In this document: positions 18,347 through 26,503 of the stretch, one piece after another
How positions within the stretch are numbered: position 1 is the stretch's first letter
Layout of the letters: each line of letters opens with the position of its first letter
Origin: Burkholderiales bacterium
GTDB taxonomy: Bacteria > Pseudomonadota > Gammaproteobacteria > Burkholderiales > Ga0077523
Assembly: GCA_019745565.1 (NCBI GenBank)
Contig: JAIESW010000038.1
Span: 1 to 64,000, forward strand
Length of the DNA: 64,000 nucleotides
Direction of reading: 5' to 3'
Program-made: the position numbers and the translations under genes
Notes under the pieces: generated by a model
The model's input: only the letters and a program-made list of their open reading frames with translations
The model's database searches: none
What the model was told of the DNA's origin: nothing

Positions 18347-19434
18347 GGTCGTCGGGGAAGCTTCGCGTGATGCTCGGTCATGAGGTCGAGGCAGGTGCCA
18401 TCTTGCAATTGTCCCGCGACGGCACAAGGCACGCCAGTCGCGCCGCCAGGCAGCCAGCGGGGCAGCGCGGCATCGCGATGGGCGACCGGCATGGTCGACC
18501 GCACCACCTGCTCGATCCACTCCTTGTAGGCCGCGACGATCATGCCGCCGCCGCCCGTGCCGAAGGTGCTCGCTTTCGTCGGACCATCCGGAAAAGTCCT
18601 GATGAAGGTGTTGATGCCGAACAGTGCCCAGCCGCCCGGGGCATGGATGAACGACGGGCTGCCCGAATCGCCACCCGCAAAGGTCGTCTCGACATCGTTG
18701 CCCAGGCCCTCCCCACCCAGGAAGTTGTAGCCCCCACCGTCGAAGTCGAACATGAACCCCTCGATGCGTCCGGGCACCTGATCATCGGGGATCAGCGCGT
18801 CGACGTTGTTCCTCCCCACCCGCTTCACGGTCGGCGACGACGAAACGGTGACCCCGGTGTCGCCGTGTCCGCTCGCACCATAGCCCACCGCCGTGAACTC
18901 CATGCCCTTGCGCAGGCCGCCGGTGACGATCGGATGGATCGAAATCTCCGCTGGAGCAGCCTCGGCAAGTTCGAGAATCGCGAGGTCGTCGTTCGGTCGC
19001 TTCGGATCGAACCCCTTCCATTCGGGATGACGATGGATCGCCTTGACGGCGAGGCGCTGGGCCGCGTCGCCACCCGCGTTCAGCACGAACTCGAGCTTCG
19101 CGGGATCGTCGCCGGTCACGTGCGCGGCCGTGAGGACGTGGTGCCGGGTGATCAGGACGCCTGTGTACGGGTTGCCGTTCTGGACGACGCTGCCGACGCT
19201 GGCCCAGGTCGACGCTGCGAAGTTGGGGTCCACCCGGTTGGAGGGCGAGTCGGGCTCGGCACCGGCCATCACCGCGAGAGCGGCAGTACTCGCCCCCAAC
19301 ATGGCGGCAGCCCCCAGGATCGAAGCCTGGAGCAGCCGGCGGAGCCGGAACAGCCGGCACCACGCCGGCGGTCGCGAGCGAAAACCGAAGCGGCCCTGCG
19401 GGGGCCGCTTCGGCAATTCTGGAACCTGGATCAC
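18343..19434 (-). CDS. Secreted trypsin-like serine protease (S1 family)
   Basis: Up to 363 residues. The catalytic triad is visible: His in LTAAHV, Asp in NDDLAIL and Ser in GGDSGSPS. A hydrophobic signal segment (LLQASILGAAAMLGAST) lies at residues ~35-52. The start is uncertain: the longest frame begins with GTG at 19434, but a strong terminator-like hairpin falls at codons ~8-17, so the real start may lie downstream, although no good ATG is seen there. The gene overlaps selD by 4 nt, which is an unusual pairing. The substrate is unknown. Confidence 0.8.
   Translation of the reverse strand: MIQVPELPKRPPQGRFGFRSRPPAWCRLFRLRRLLQASILGAAAMLGASTAALAVMAGAEPDSPSNRVDPNFAASTWASVGSVVQNGNPYTGVLITRHHVLTAAHVTGDDPAKLEFVLNAGGDAAQRLAVKAIHRHPEWKGFDPKRPNDDLAILELAEAAPAEISIHPIVTGGLRKGMEFTAVGYGASGHGDTGVTVSSSPTVKRVGRNNVDALIPDDQVPGRIEGFMFDFDGGGYNFLGGEGLGNDVETTFAGGDSGSPSFIHAPGGWALFGINTFIRTFPDGPTKASTFGTGGGGMIVAAYKEWIEQVVRSTMPVAHRDAALPRWLPGGATGVPCAVAGQLQDGTCLDLMTEHHAKLPRRP
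19381..19413 (-). terminator. Rho-independent-type terminator downstream of the HD gene
   Basis: On the minus strand a 12-bp perfect stem (CCGAAGCGGCCC with GGGCCGCTTCGG, 5-nt loop) is followed by TTTT. It lies ~70 bp after the HD-domain gene and inside the first codons of the longest protease frame. A second 8-bp hairpin (CCGCCGAC/GTCGGCGG, 19435-19461) lies just before it. Confidence 0.6.
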
Positions 19435-19479
19435 CCGCCGACTATATACGCCGGTCGGCGGCGAGATTCACTACCGCCT

Positions 19480-20109
19480 CTAGCGGGCGCGCCCGAAGAC
19501 CGCGGTCAGGACGCCCTCGGCCATCGCGAGAGACGCCTGCTCGCACTCTTCGTGGAACAGGATCTCGAGGGTCGAGTGGGTGCCGCGCAGACCTTCGACG
19601 ATGGTCGTGGCATCGGTGCGGATGGCCGCCTCGATGTCGGGTGTGGCGTCGTTCGACAGCAGAGCCAGATCGCGGATGCGCTGGATCTGGACCGCCAGGC
19701 GCACGAGCTTGGCGCGCTGGCTCAGGTTGTGGACGGAAGGACCGCCACGGGGCATGGATTCTTCCTGCGACAGCTCGGCGACCACGGCAGCCACCACCGG
19801 GCCGAACTGGCGGCGCAGCTCGATGTGCGCCATGCGCGCATCGAAACCGATGTCGTGCAGGACGGCCGACGCGAGCGTGATGTCGTCGGTGATGCCACCC
19901 TCGTTGCAGAGGATGTGCGCGAGCTGCACTGCGTGCTCGACGCAGGAGGGGCTCGTGCCTCCGCGACTGCGGAAGCGCCGTTCGGAGGCGACCGTCAGCG
20001 CTTCGATGAAAAGAACGTACTGTTGTTGGCGGGCGCTACCGATCCGTTTGGTAGCAAAAGCAGGAGTGCCTGCACGATGCCCCGATTCCGGGAAGTTTCT
20101 CTGGAACAT
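19480..20109 (-). CDS. HD-domain protein related to MESH1/SpoT hydrolases
   Basis: A 209-residue protein with a RelA/SpoT-type HD fold: VEHAVQLAHIL (first His), AVLHDIGFD (HD pair) and a later helix RAKLVRLAVQIQRIRDL. In SpoT/MESH1 hydrolases the HD pair is followed by ED; here that position is FD, and the later Asp-Arg signature is also altered. It may be a (p)ppGpp-hydrolase relative with changed or lost activity. The ATG at 20109 is chosen; a TTG 18 codons upstream is possible. No clear ribosome site is seen. Confidence 0.65.
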   Translation of the reverse strand: MFQRNFPESGHRAGTPAFATKRIGSARQQQYVLFIEALTVASERRFRSRGGTSPSCVEHAVQLAHILCNEGGITDDITLASAVLHDIGFDARMAHIELRRQFGPVVAAVVAELSQEESMPRGGPSVHNLSQRAKLVRLAVQIQRIRDLALLSNDATPDIEAAIRTDATTIVEGLRGTHSTLEILFHEECEQASLAMAEGVLTAVFGRAR

Positions 20110-20386
20110 GGTTCGTTTCGATCCGCTGCTTGGCTTGTTGTGAACTCTCGCGGCCAACGCCAAAACGGGTGGCGGAAAGCACGAGAGACAGGTCCCCTCC
20201 CCGACATCTCATGGGGCGAACGGCGTTCGCGGTGTCGAAGGCTGGTGCGGCCACAACAGCAGGAATCGCGCCGACGCCCAGAACCACCGTCGGCTCAGAC
20301 TGTTGCAGCTGAGCGACAGTATGGACCAAAGGTATGTGTAAAAAAAGCCAACACCGGAAGCCACCTGCAACCGACCCCGGACCGGG
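20110..20386. other. Intergenic region without a supported gene
   Basis: A stretch of 277 bp between the HD gene and the CoA-ester lyase gene, both on the minus strand. It contains an A-run on the plus strand near 20340. An open frame of 97 codons crosses it on the minus strand but has no family match or ribosome site, so I treat it as leader DNA of the HD gene. Confidence 0.4.
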
Positions 20387-21265
20387 TCAGGTCGTGCCCC
20401 GGGCCGCCGCGATGCGCTCGGCGATGGCGAGCACCCGGTAGTAAGACCGCACCACGGGCAGTTCGATCAGTTCGCTGTCCACCACCACGAGCCCGCTCGT
20501 ACTCTCCTCGAAGGCCTGGCAGACCTTGCGTGCCTTCGCCACCGTCGCCTCCGACGGCGAGAACGCTGCGTGGATCGCCGCGAGCTGATTCGGATGGATG
20601 GACGCCTTGCCCGTGAAGCCGAGTTGCGCGCAGGCGTTGGCTTCGTGCGCGAGCCCTTCGGGATCGTCGAGATTGAGGAACGGCACGTCGAGCAGGTCGA
20701 TGCCCGCGCTCGCTGCCGCGTGCACGAGGCGCGAACGCGCATACAGCAGCGGCTCCCACGCTTTGACGCAACGCAGGTCCGCGGACATGTCTACGGCGCC
20801 GAGGATCATCGAATCGATGCGCGGGCTGGCCTGCGCAATCTCGATCGCCCGCTCGAGGCCGCGATTGGTCTCGATGATCACGCAGTAGCGGATGGCACGT
20901 GCCGGACCGGTCGAGAGGAGCGTGTCGATCAGCTGGATCTCCTCGGCGCTGCGGATCTTCGGGATCATGATCGACGGCGGCGGTGATTCGCAGTCGATCA
21001 GGGCCTGCAGATCCTTCAATCCATGGTACGTGGAGAGCGCATTGATGCGCACCATGCGCTCGACGTGCGGATGCGAAGACTGGGCGAACAGCGGCAATGT
21101 GAGCGTCCGGCCCTCGTCCTTGCGATCGAGCGCGACCGCGTCCTCCATGTCGATGCAGACGATGTCCGCACCGCTGTCGAGCGCTTTCCAGTAGCGATCG
21201 GGGCGCAGCGCCGGGACGAACAGCAGGCTGCGGCGAGGGCGGACGTGGTCGGTCGATGCAGTCAT
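20387..21265 (-). CDS. HpcH/HpaI-type CoA-ester lyase (CitE/malyl-CoA lyase-like)
   Basis: A 292-residue TIM-barrel protein of the CitE family. It shows RSLLFVPALRPD at the start, the metal-site IDMEDAV, MIPKIRSAEEI, the Glu in IIETNRGL and the C-terminal GKASIHPNQ. Such enzymes cleave citramalyl-, malyl- or related CoA thioesters with Mg2+. A GGAGG site lies 9 nt upstream of the ATG. It may share a transcript with the upstream PQQ dehydrogenase (88 bp apart, same strand) in a hydroxy-acid catabolic unit. The exact substrate cannot be read. Confidence 0.85.
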   Translation of the reverse strand: MTASTDHVRPRRSLLFVPALRPDRYWKALDSGADIVCIDMEDAVALDRKDEGRTLTLPLFAQSSHPHVERMVRINALSTYHGLKDLQALIDCESPPPSIMIPKIRSAEEIQLIDTLLSTGPARAIRYCVIIETNRGLERAIEIAQASPRIDSMILGAVDMSADLRCVKAWEPLLYARSRLVHAAASAGIDLLDVPFLNLDDPEGLAHEANACAQLGFTGKASIHPNQLAAIHAAFSPSEATVAKARKVCQAFEESTSGLVVVDSELIELPVVRSYYRVLAIAERIAAARGTT

Positions 21266-21353
21266 CGCGGGGTTCCTCCGGAAAACCGCGATTGTGTCAG
21301 CGCAGACGCCGGTTGGTCATCAAGGCCGGGAGCACCTTCTCACCATTCGCCCG

Positions 21354-23153
21354 CTACCGCTCGGGCAACGCGAACACGACCACATTCTCGCCCTGCCGGA
21401 ACCCGAACAGCGCATTGCCGCCCGCAGCCACCGCGACGTACTGCCGACCATCGAGTTCATAGGTCACCGCTGGCGCATTGACTCCGGCACCGCAGTTGTA
21501 ATGCCACAGCTTCTCGCCCGTGGCCGCGTGATAGGCGTTGAAGTCGCCGTTGCCTTCACCGGTGAACACGACGTTGCCTGCGGTCGCAAGCACGCCGCCC
21601 ACGAGTGGTTGGTCGGTCTTCACCTGCCAGCGGATCTTCCCGCGATTCTGCAGATCGATGGCGGCCAGCACGCCCCACGACGGGCCGGCGGAGAGCTCGA
21701 GCGCCGTATAGCGGACGGCGGCCTTGTCCGCAGTCGCCGGCACTTCGCGCACCATGTAGCGTGTAGGCATGTGCAGTGCGGCCACGTATGCGAGACCGGT
21801 GCGGGCGTCGTAGGAGACGGGCGACCAGTTGGCACCGCCGGCCGCACCCGGCGCGATGTCGATGCCTTCCGGCGTCGGCCGCATGAACGTGTTGGAGTGC
21901 GGCACGAAGGGTTCCGACTTGAAGAGCAGCTTCCCGTCGCGCCGGTCGAGGACGTACATCCAGCCGGTCTTGCTGGCCTGGGCGAGCGCGGGCACCCCCT
22001 TGCCGTCCACCTTCGCGTCGAACAGTACCGGCGGGCTCGCCACGTCGTAGCCCCACATGTCGTGCGGCACCTGCTGGTAGTACCAGCGCAGCTTGCCGGA
22101 CGCCACGTCGAGGCCGACCAGCGACACCGTGTAGAGGTTGTCGCCGGGGCGGGTGACGTCGTCCATCTGCGGCGACGGGTTGCCGATGCCCATGTAGATC
22201 ATGCCCAGCTTGGGATCCACGGCGGGCGTGGTCCACGCGGAGCCGCCGCCCCGCTTCCACGCGTCGTGGAATTGGCTGGCGGTCGCCTTCTCCGCCGCGA
22301 TGTCGCGCTGCAGGTGTTCGCCGTCCAGCGTCTTGGTGCGGTAGTCCCCTTCCCAACCGTTCGGTGCGGTGGAATCGAACTGCCACACCTTCTTCCCGGT
22401 GGCGGCATCGTAGGCTGCGTAGAAACCCGCACGGGTGTCTTGCCCCGCCATCCCGACGACCGTACCGACGGGCGCACCAGGACGATCGGCCTCGAGATGC
22501 AATCCGTAGCCGACGCCGGTGATGCCGATGATGACCTTCCCGCCGAAGAGCAGCGGCGCCATGCTGGCACCGACGCCCGTGGTCCCCGTTGCCTGCTGCT
22601 TGCGCAGCGGGTCATCCGCCGCGAACTGGTCGGCTCGCTCGCTCGTCTTGTCCGAGTCCTCGGCCAGCAGGATGTCCCACGCGACCTTGCCGGTCTTCTG
22701 GTCGAGCGCGATCAGGCGCGCGTCCACGGTGCCGATGAAGACCTTGCCGTATCCCACGGCCACCCCGCGGTTGGCCGGACCGCAGCACATCTTCTCGGTG
22801 CGGCGCTTGTGCGTGTAGCGCCACAATTCGCGACCGGTACGGGCATCGAGGGCAACCACGTGGTTGAACGGCAGCGACAGGTACATGACGCCGTCCACCA
22901 CGATCGGGGTGGCCTGGAACGTGGTCTTGATGCCGCTCCGGTAGACCCAGCGCGGGACCAGCATCCCGACGTTGGTCGTGTCGATCTGGGTCAGGGCGGA
23001 GAAGCGCTGGTTGCTGTAGTCGCGCCCATAGGTGATCCAGTTGCCCTGGTCAGCGTTCGCACCGAGCAGCCGCGCATCGTCGATCACGCCCGGTTCCGCG
23101 AACGCGGCCGATGCGCAAATCGTCCAACCGATCACCATCGCTTGCAGTCTCAT
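21354..23153 (-). CDS. PQQ-dependent dehydrogenase (quinoprotein, methanol/ethanol-type fold)
   Basis: A 599-residue secreted eight-bladed propeller with a signal peptide ending ASAAFA. The vicinal disulfide pair over PQQ is Cys123-Cys124 (MCCGPANRG). The active-site strand reads HDMWGYDVASPPVL. If aligned on HDxW, the base position of methanol dehydrogenases (Asp) is Gly while the following Asp, linked to lanthanide enzymes, is kept. It oxidises an alcohol or sugar in the periplasm; the electron acceptor is probably a cytochrome c elsewhere. The ATG at 23153 follows GAGGA. It is divergent from the enolase-superfamily gene. Confidence 0.88.
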   Translation of the reverse strand: MRLQAMVIGWTICASAAFAEPGVIDDARLLGANADQGNWITYGRDYSNQRFSALTQIDTTNVGMLVPRWVYRSGIKTTFQATPIVVDGVMYLSLPFNHVVALDARTGRELWRYTHKRRTEKMCCGPANRGVAVGYGKVFIGTVDARLIALDQKTGKVAWDILLAEDSDKTSERADQFAADDPLRKQQATGTTGVGASMAPLLFGGKVIIGITGVGYGLHLEADRPGAPVGTVVGMAGQDTRAGFYAAYDAATGKKVWQFDSTAPNGWEGDYRTKTLDGEHLQRDIAAEKATASQFHDAWKRGGGSAWTTPAVDPKLGMIYMGIGNPSPQMDDVTRPGDNLYTVSLVGLDVASGKLRWYYQQVPHDMWGYDVASPPVLFDAKVDGKGVPALAQASKTGWMYVLDRRDGKLLFKSEPFVPHSNTFMRPTPEGIDIAPGAAGGANWSPVSYDARTGLAYVAALHMPTRYMVREVPATADKAAVRYTALELSAGPSWGVLAAIDLQNRGKIRWQVKTDQPLVGGVLATAGNVVFTGEGNGDFNAYHAATGEKLWHYNCGAGVNAPAVTYELDGRQYVAVAAGGNALFGFRQGENVVVFALPER

Positions 23154-23257
23154 CTCGTCCTCGACAGGTTGCATTGTTCAAGGCGGCGGCCGCGCCCCGG
23201 CACGTCGCTCGGTACAATGATCGTTTCGGCAGCTTACCGAGGGGGAGAGTGAAAATC

Positions 23258-24475
23258 ATGAAAATCACCGCCGTCGAGACCATCCAGCTCGAGGAATTCC
23301 CGAACCTGCTGTGGGTGCACATCCACACCGACGAGGGGCTGGTGGGCCTGGGCGAGACGTTCTACGCGGTGGCGCCGGTGGCGGCCCACATCCACGAGAC
23401 GTGCGCACCCTGGCTGCTCGGCAAGAATCCCCTCGAGATCGACAAGATCTCCCACCACTTCCTCAACACCTATCTGGGCTTCAACAGCGTGGGCGTGGAG
23501 ATGCGCGCTGCGTCCGCCATCGACATCGCGCTGTGGGACCTGTTCGGCCAGGTCACCGGCCAACCCGTCTATCAGCTCCTCGGCGGCGCTTCGCGCGACA
23601 AGGTCCGCGTCTACAACACCTGCGCCGGCTACCAGTACGTGCGCGCCAAGCCGACCCAGGGCACCGACAACTTCGGGCTGCCGGCCAAGGTGGACAAGAA
23701 GAAGCGGCCCTACGAAGACCTGCAGGGCTTCCTGACCGACGCCGGCGCGCTCGCCGAGAGCCTGCTCGACATGGGCATCACCGGCATGAAGATCTGGCCG
23801 TTCGACGAGGCCGCCGAAGCCTCGAACGGCGCGTACATCTCGAACGCCGACCTCAAGAAGGCGCTGAAGCCCTTCGCCCAGATCCGCAAGGCGGTGGGCG
23901 ACAAGATGGACATCCACGTGGAGTTCCATTCCATGTGGCAGCTGCCCGCCGCGATCCGCATCGCCGAGGCGCTCGAGGAGTTCGACCCGTTCTGGTACGA
24001 AGACCCGGTCAAGATGAACAACCTCGACGCGCTCGCCGACTACGCGCACCGTACCAACGTGTGGGTGACGGCGAGCGAGACCCTGGGGTCGCGCTGGGGC
24101 TTCCGCGAGTTGTTCCAGAAGCAGGCGGTGTCGGTGTGCATGCTCGACGTGGGCTGGGCCGGCGGCCTGTCGGAATCGAAGAAGATCGCCACCATGGCCG
24201 AAGCGTGGGCCCTGCCGGTGGCGCCGCACGATTGCACCGGCCCGGTGATGCTCACCGCGTCGGTGCACCTGTCGCTCAACTGCCCGAACACGCTGGTGCA
24301 GGAGATGGTGCGGGCCTTCTACTACGACTGGTACCCGACGCTGGTGACGCAGTTGCCGCCGGTGAAGGACGGCTACATCCGCGCGCCCAAGGGTCCGGGC
24401 CTGGGCCTGAAGCTGCAGCCCGGCGTGGCGAAGCGCAAGGACGCGACGGTGCGCATCTCGAAGCTCGGAAAGTGA
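23258..24475 (+). CDS. Mandelate racemase/muconate lactonizing enzyme family dehydratase
   Basis: A 405-residue enolase-superfamily member. The N-terminal capping domain (MKITAVETIQL) is followed by a barrel with metal/acid-base residues in GMKIWPFD, DIHVEFH, FWYEDPV, TASETLG and the catalytic His in APHDCTGP. The set fits acid-sugar dehydratases of the galactonate/gluconate type. The ATG at 23258 is 10 nt after GGGGGAG. The next two genes encode a UxaA-type dehydratase, so a sugar-acid pathway is likely. The true substrate is not deducible. Confidence 0.85.
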   Translation: MKITAVETIQLEEFPNLLWVHIHTDEGLVGLGETFYAVAPVAAHIHETCAPWLLGKNPLEIDKISHHFLNTYLGFNSVGVEMRAASAIDIALWDLFGQVTGQPVYQLLGGASRDKVRVYNTCAGYQYVRAKPTQGTDNFGLPAKVDKKKRPYEDLQGFLTDAGALAESLLDMGITGMKIWPFDEAAEASNGAYISNADLKKALKPFAQIRKAVGDKMDIHVEFHSMWQLPAAIRIAEALEEFDPFWYEDPVKMNNLDALADYAHRTNVWVTASETLGSRWGFRELFQKQAVSVCMLDVGWAGGLSESKKIATMAEAWALPVAPHDCTGPVMLTASVHLSLNCPNTLVQEMVRAFYYDWYPTLVTQLPPVKDGYIRAPKGPGLGLKLQPGVAKRKDATVRISKLGK

Positions 24476-24482
24476 GGCACCC

Positions 24483-24812
24483 ATGAACACCTCATTGGAG
24501 ACCGATCCTCGCGTGCTGTTGCTCTCGCCCGGTGACAACGTGGCGATCGCCCGGCGCGATATCGCCGAAGGCACCACGCTGAAGGTCCAGGGCCGCTCGG
24601 TGACGCTGCACCAACGGGTGCTGACCGGCCACAAGTTCGCGTTCCGCCCGATCCAGAAGGGCGAGCGCATCCTCAAGTACTCGGCACCCATCGGTGTCGC
24701 CACAACCGACATCGCGCCCGGCGACCCGATGCATCTGCACAACGTCGCGAGCGACTACATTCCCACCTACACCCTCGACGCGGGCCACGAGTTTCCCGGG
24801 GAGACCCACTGA
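24483..24812 (+). CDS. SAF-domain small subunit of UxaA-family dehydratase
   Basis: A 109-residue SAF domain equal to the N-terminal part of altronate dehydratase. It shows DNVAIARRDIAEGTTL and the metal-site stretch HKFAFRPIQKGE, and ends in a short acidic tail. It is translated with the large subunit, whose ATG shares the A of this stop codon. In many bacteria the two parts are fused in UxaA; here they are separate genes. Confidence 0.85.
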   Translation: MNTSLETDPRVLLLSPGDNVAIARRDIAEGTTLKVQGRSVTLHQRVLTGHKFAFRPIQKGERILKYSAPIGVATTDIAPGDPMHLHNVASDYIPTYTLDAGHEFPGETH

Positions 24813-26011
24813 TGACCATCAACGCCTACCTTCGTGCCGACGGCCGCAAGGGCATCCGCAACGTCGTCGCGGTCGCGTACCTCGTCGAATGCGCCCATCA
24901 CGTGTCGCGCGAGATCACCTACCCGTTCCGTGAACAGGGTGCGCACCTGATCGGATTTCCCGGCTGCTTTCCGAACGCGTACTCGTACAAGATGATGGAG
25001 CGCCTCTGCACCCACCCGAACGTGGGCGCGGTGCTCCTGATCTCGCTCGGCTGCGAAGGCTTCAACAAGGGCAAGCTGCTGGAGACGATCCGTGCCTCGG
25101 GGCGTCCCACGAAACTGCTGGTGATCCAGGAAACCGGCGGCACGCGCAGCACCATCGCCGAAGGTCAGGCCTGGGTGAAACAGACGCTCGCCCAGCTCGA
25201 ACACACACCGCGCGCACCGATGGCCATCGACGAGCTGATCGTCGGCACCATCTGCGGCGGTTCCGATGCCACCAGCGGCCTGACGGCGAACCCCGCCATG
25301 GGCCGGGCATTCGACTTCCTGGTGGAGAAGAACGCCGTGTGCATCTTCGAGGAGACCGGCGAACTGATCGGCATGGAGCACTGGATGGCGGAACGCGCAC
25401 AGCATCCGGCCCTCGGCGAGGAAATCGTGAAGACGGTCGCGAAGGCCGCGAAGTACTACGCCACCTTCGGCCACGCGAGCATCGGCCCGGGCAATGCCGA
25501 CGGCGGCCTCACCACCATCGAGGAGAAATCGCTCGGCGCCTATGCCAAGTCGGGCCAGTCCACCATCTCCGGCATCATCAAGCCGGGAGACGTGCCGGTA
25601 GGCGGCGGGCTGTATCTGCTCGACGTGGTGCCGGACGGCGAACCGCGTTTCGGTTTTCCCAACATCAGCGACAACGCCGAGATCGCCGAACTGATCGCGT
25701 GCGGCAGTCACGTGATCCTGTTCTCCACGGGGCGCGGTTCGGTCGTGGGTTCGGCGCTGGCCCCGGTGATCAAGGTCTGCGCGAATCCCGAGACCTACCG
25801 GCGCCTGCAGGACGACATGGACGTGGATGCCGGCCGCATCCTCGAGGGCCGCGCGAGCCTCGACGACGTGGGCCGCGAGATCCACGACCTGGTGCTGCGC
25901 GTGGCCAACGGTGAGCAGACGCGCTCCGAAGCGTTGGGTCACCAGGAGTTCATCCTGACCTACAAGAGTTTCGAACCGCTCGGACCCGCCTGTTTTCCTT
26001 CCGCCGCATGA
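24812..26011 (+). CDS. UxaA-family dehydratase large subunit (altronate/galactarate type)
   Basis: A 399-residue protein with the UxaA/GarD C-terminal domain: YLRADGRKGIRN at the start, GFPGCFPN, SLGCEGFNKG, IQETGGT, GTICGGSDATSGLTANPAMG, then GAYAKSGQS and a glycine-rich end. Conserved Cys and His residues suit an Fe-dependent dehydration of a C5-C6 sugar acid. It works with the SAF-domain subunit just upstream. The enolase-superfamily enzyme in the same run may act on a related sugar acid. Confidence 0.88.
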   Translation: MTINAYLRADGRKGIRNVVAVAYLVECAHHVSREITYPFREQGAHLIGFPGCFPNAYSYKMMERLCTHPNVGAVLLISLGCEGFNKGKLLETIRASGRPTKLLVIQETGGTRSTIAEGQAWVKQTLAQLEHTPRAPMAIDELIVGTICGGSDATSGLTANPAMGRAFDFLVEKNAVCIFEETGELIGMEHWMAERAQHPALGEEIVKTVAKAAKYYATFGHASIGPGNADGGLTTIEEKSLGAYAKSGQSTISGIIKPGDVPVGGGLYLLDVVPDGEPRFGFPNISDNAEIAELIACGSHVILFSTGRGSVVGSALAPVIKVCANPETYRRLQDDMDVDAGRILEGRASLDDVGREIHDLVLRVANGEQTRSEALGHQEFILTYKSFEPLGPACFPSAA

Positions 26012-26391
26012 GACATCGCACCGTTGTCCTGATCGCCACCGCCTCGATGGTTTCGGCCTGCAGCACGATGAAATTCGACCTGGGCGTGGGCAGCCGAGTG
26101 GCAACGATCCCGCAGTCGCTGCTTGCAGCGACACCCTGCGTTCAGCGCGAAGTGGAGGCTGTGTTCGGCGTGACGCCCGAACTGGTGGAGAACACCGACC
26201 GGTGGCACATCCGCCTGACCGTCACCCTGCCCGGATCCGGCAAGAAGCCGCCCGAGGTGCGCTACGTGCTGCGCGCGATCGACAGCAGCAACACGCGCGT
26301 GAGCTACGAAGTGGAAGGCGCGTCCGGCATCGATCAACAGGCCTTCGAACCGATCGCGCGATGTGCCGGCGTTCGCGGCACGAAGTCTTGA
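26008..26391 (+). CDS. Small lipoprotein, hypothetical
   Basis: A 127-residue protein with a lipoprotein signal (lipobox VSAC, Cys18). The mature part is a small mixed alpha/beta domain with two further cysteines; no family is recognised. Its ATG overlaps the UxaA stop by 4 nt (ATGA), so it is co-translated, although a functional link with the dehydratase is not evident. Confidence 0.65.
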   Translation: MRHRTVVLIATASMVSACSTMKFDLGVGSRVATIPQSLLAATPCVQREVEAVFGVTPELVENTDRWHIRLTVTLPGSGKKPPEVRYVLRAIDSSNTRVSYEVEGASGIDQQAFEPIARCAGVRGTKS

Positions 26392-26456
26392 TTCGCGTCC
26401 GGAACCGGGACTCGGTACTAGTCGAGGTCGGCGGCAACAAGGCGAACCACTGAACG

Positions 26457-26497
26457 CTCGAGGATCGCGGCGTACTGGAGCGGCCGCGATCCTCGAG
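26457..26497. terminator. 15-bp perfect hairpin between convergent genes
   Basis: CTCGAGGATCGCGGC pairs perfectly with GCCGCGATCCTCGAG over an 11-nt loop, between the lipoprotein gene and the convergent PEP-CTERM gene (6 bp after the latter's stop). No T-run follows on either strand, so it may be a bidirectional or Rho-assisted end. Confidence 0.55.
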
Positions 26498-26503
26498 GGA
26501 ACG

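Noticed and set aside
20036..20329. A 97-codon minus-strand frame upstream of the HD gene
   Set aside because: No ribosome site, no motif and it overlaps the HD gene in another frame.
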